A stretch of 64,000 nt of DNA from the NCBI RefSeq assembly GCF_009801115.1, contig NZ_VTOL01000002.1, positions 186,001-250,000 on the forward strand, in the 5' to 3' direction. The notes under the pieces are model-generated. The model saw only the letters and a program-made list of their open reading frames with translations, was not told the origin of the DNA and ran no database searches. This DNA is from Dyadobacter sp. 3J3. GTDB taxonomy: Bacteria; Bacteroidota; Bacteroidia; Cytophagales; Spirosomataceae. How positions within the stretch are numbered: position 1 is the first letter of the stretch; every line of letters begins with the position of its first letter. A program made the translations under genes and the position numbers. Below, in pieces: positions 62,612 through 64,000 of this stretch.

Positions 62612-63181
62612 TTGAACGCGCTAACCGATAATTCGCTGATGCTTCGGGTAAAATCCGGAGACCTGGATAAAATGGGATTGCTTTTCGAGCGGTACCACAG
62701 GACTCTTTTTTCTTTCCTTTATCACATGACGGGCCGTGCTGATGCTAGTGAAGATCTTGTTCAAAATGTTTTTTACCGGATGTTGAAATATCGGCACACA
62801 TTCACGGGTGAAGGTGAATTCAGGACCTGGATGTATCATTTGGCCAGAAACGTGCTGAATGATTCGATAAAACAAAATAAATCCCGGTATCACGAAAATG
62901 TGCATGAGTTGGCTGATAAAATTGGTGGAGGGATTTCAGCCGATCTTGAATTTGAGAAAAAACAAGACTCGGATATGCTTCACAAAGCCATGGGGATATT
63001 AAGTGATGAGCATCGTGAAATATTGGTTTTAAGTCGGTTCCAGGAATTGAAATATGACGAAATCGCCGGAATACTCAACATTACAGAAGGCGCCGTGAAG
63101 GTCCGGGTACACCGGGCATTGGGAGAGTTGAAGAAAGTTTTTTTTACAAATGCAAACCGAAAGAAAGCACATGACCTGTGA
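62612..63181 (+). CDS. ECF sigma factor
   Basis: 189 residues from the TTG at 62612; an ATG nine codons later would cut into the conserved start. Region 2: LFERYHRTLFSFLYHMTGRADASEDLVQNVFYRMLKYR; region 4: LSDEHREILVLSRFQELKYDEIAGILNITEGAVKVRVHRALGELK. No FecR follows; instead a zinc-finger/HEAT protein overlaps its 3' end, a likely anti-sigma. The regulated genes are not visible in this window. Confidence 0.9.
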   Translation: MNALTDNSLMLRVKSGDLDKMGLLFERYHRTLFSFLYHMTGRADASEDLVQNVFYRMLKYRHTFTGEGEFRTWMYHLARNVLNDSIKQNKSRYHENVHELADKIGGGISADLEFEKKQDSDMLHKAMGILSDEHREILVLSRFQELKYDEIAGILNITEGAVKVRVHRALGELKKVFFTNANRKKAHDL

Positions 63182-63992
63182 ACATACAAAAGCTCAGTTT
63201 ACGGATTGGATAAATAAAGATCCGGCTGATCCGGAACGTATCCGGATCGACAGACATTTGGCTGAATGTCCTGATTGTCAGGAAGAATTTACTTCCAGCA
63301 AACAACTTTGGGACATGATGGGCCAGGTGGAAGTGGAAGTTCCGACTGAAAAAATGCGTGTCAATTTTAACACGATGCTTGGAGAATATAAGGAAACGGT
63401 CAGAAGCCGGAATAAATATTCACTGGATAATTTTATAGATGCTATACGGCAATTTGTTATTCCTCAATGGACGGTTCAACTGACTTTCAGTCTTTTACTG
63501 GTAGGACTTGGCTGGATTATCGGATTCCGGATGAACAGAAGCGAACGTGCAGAAACCGCCTATACTCGGCAAATTGATACATTAGCAACCCAAATTCAGG
63601 AAATGCGCCAAACCATGATGCTGGCTTTGATCGAAAATCCATCCGCAACCGAACGGCTCAGAGCTGTGAGCTACACCAATGATATTACGGATGCAAATGA
63701 TAAGGTAATCGATGCGCTTTTTTCAACGCTGGACAATGATCCCAATGTAAATGTGCGTCTGGTAACACTGGAAGCTATTACACAATACGCCGCGGATCCG
63801 CTGGTTCGGGAAAAACTGGTTCAGTCACTGGCAAAACAGGATTCTCCGATGGTTCAGGTTGAACTTGCTGATGTGATGGTGAAATTGCAGGAAAAACGCT
63901 CCATTAAAACATTTAGAAAAATACTTCGTCAGGAAAACCTGAACGAGTTGGTGAAAAATAAAATCGAGCAGACAATCAAAGATCTTTCTTAA
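63171..63992 (+). CDS. Zinc-finger anti-sigma factor with HEAT repeats
   Basis: ATG 63171 gives an 11-bp overlap with the sigma gene; an upstream ATG (63150) is also possible. 273 residues. N-terminal zf-HC2 anti-sigma motif (Cys-Glu-His near the start, HLAECPDC), one membrane segment (LTFSLLLVGLGWIIGF, about 110-130), then periplasmic helical repeats (ALFSTLDNDPNVNVRLVTLEAI, VQSLAKQDSPMVQVELADVMVKLQ) of HEAT type. Probably a membrane anti-sigma that senses through the HEAT part. Gene ends 8 bp before the window edge. Confidence 0.88.
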   Translation: MTCEHTKAQFTDWINKDPADPERIRIDRHLAECPDCQEEFTSSKQLWDMMGQVEVEVPTEKMRVNFNTMLGEYKETVRSRNKYSLDNFIDAIRQFVIPQWTVQLTFSLLLVGLGWIIGFRMNRSERAETAYTRQIDTLATQIQEMRQTMMLALIENPSATERLRAVSYTNDITDANDKVIDALFSTLDNDPNVNVRLVTLEAITQYAADPLVREKLVQSLAKQDSPMVQVELADVMVKLQEKRSIKTFRKILRQENLNELVKNKIEQTIKDLS

Positions 63993-64000
63993 ACAATCAA

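Noticed and set aside
1..64000. tRNA, rRNA, prophage or transposase genes
   Set aside because: Looked for conserved tRNA arms, rRNA-like stretches and transposase/integrase motifs by eye; none seen. A tRNAscan/Infernal run would be decisive.

Overview
The window is a stretch of a Bacteroidota chromosome, most likely order Cytophagales and close to Dyadobacter/Spirosomaceae. This is inferred from gene content and not from any search. The evidence is: two SusC/SusD pairs, an ECF sigma/FecR cascade, type IX secretion sorting tails (a type A tail on an M43 protease and a gliding-motility type B tail on a large surface protein), many SPII lipoproteins, and several exact matches to the Bacteroidota -7 promoter element TAnnTTTG. 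I saw no rRNA, tRNA, CRISPR array, transposase or prophage gene, so the region reads as ordinary chromosome with accessory patches.

Layout. 1-9150 is mostly housekeeping: a truncated dCMP deaminase, a DUF922 secreted metalloprotease-like protein, a minus-strand run phoH > M43 protease > comEC, then dnaB and rlmD. 9209-16862 holds a T9SS type B surface protein, DoxX, an Rrf2 regulator beside an NAD(P)-binding oxidoreductase that share a dyad operator, two SRPBCC proteins and a phosphate-selective-porin-like protein. 16992-24829 holds tex, a periplasmic cyclophilin, small proteins, DUF2141, a luciferase-like monooxygenase with a WYL regulator, an orphan lipoprotein and an FMN reductase. 24951-30796 holds an S9 oligopeptidase, a collagen-like lipoprotein and polA.

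31357-36311 is a SusC/SusD pair without local sigma control. 36433-39308 holds a threonine-synthase-like enzyme, its LysR neighbour, a small lipoprotein, and a duplicated LysR fragment encoding only the helix-turn-helix. 39874-43637 encodes two secreted proteins: a jelly-roll/PA14 protein, and a beta-propeller sugar-dehydrogenase-like protein fused to an azurin-like copper domain. 43807-53494 is a nutrient-uptake locus: ECF sigma, FecR, STN-SusC, SusD, exported RraA and Tat-exported mandelate-racemase-family enzyme. It probably takes up and processes a sugar-acid-type substrate in the periplasm. Its 3' intergenic regions carry 7-bp-period repeats.

54252-61247 is the most interesting part. A nucleotide-transporter-like membrane protein fused to HEAT repeats and a cyclic-nucleotide-binding domain faces a four-gene operon: membrane histidine kinase, CheY-like regulator, receiver-adenylate cyclase and HD phosphohydrolase. 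Together these look like a self-contained cyclic nucleotide signalling module. A 75-bp tandem palindromic repeat separates the two arms. The window ends with a small secreted protein, a possible structured RNA, and a second ECF sigma factor with a zinc-finger/HEAT anti-sigma partner.
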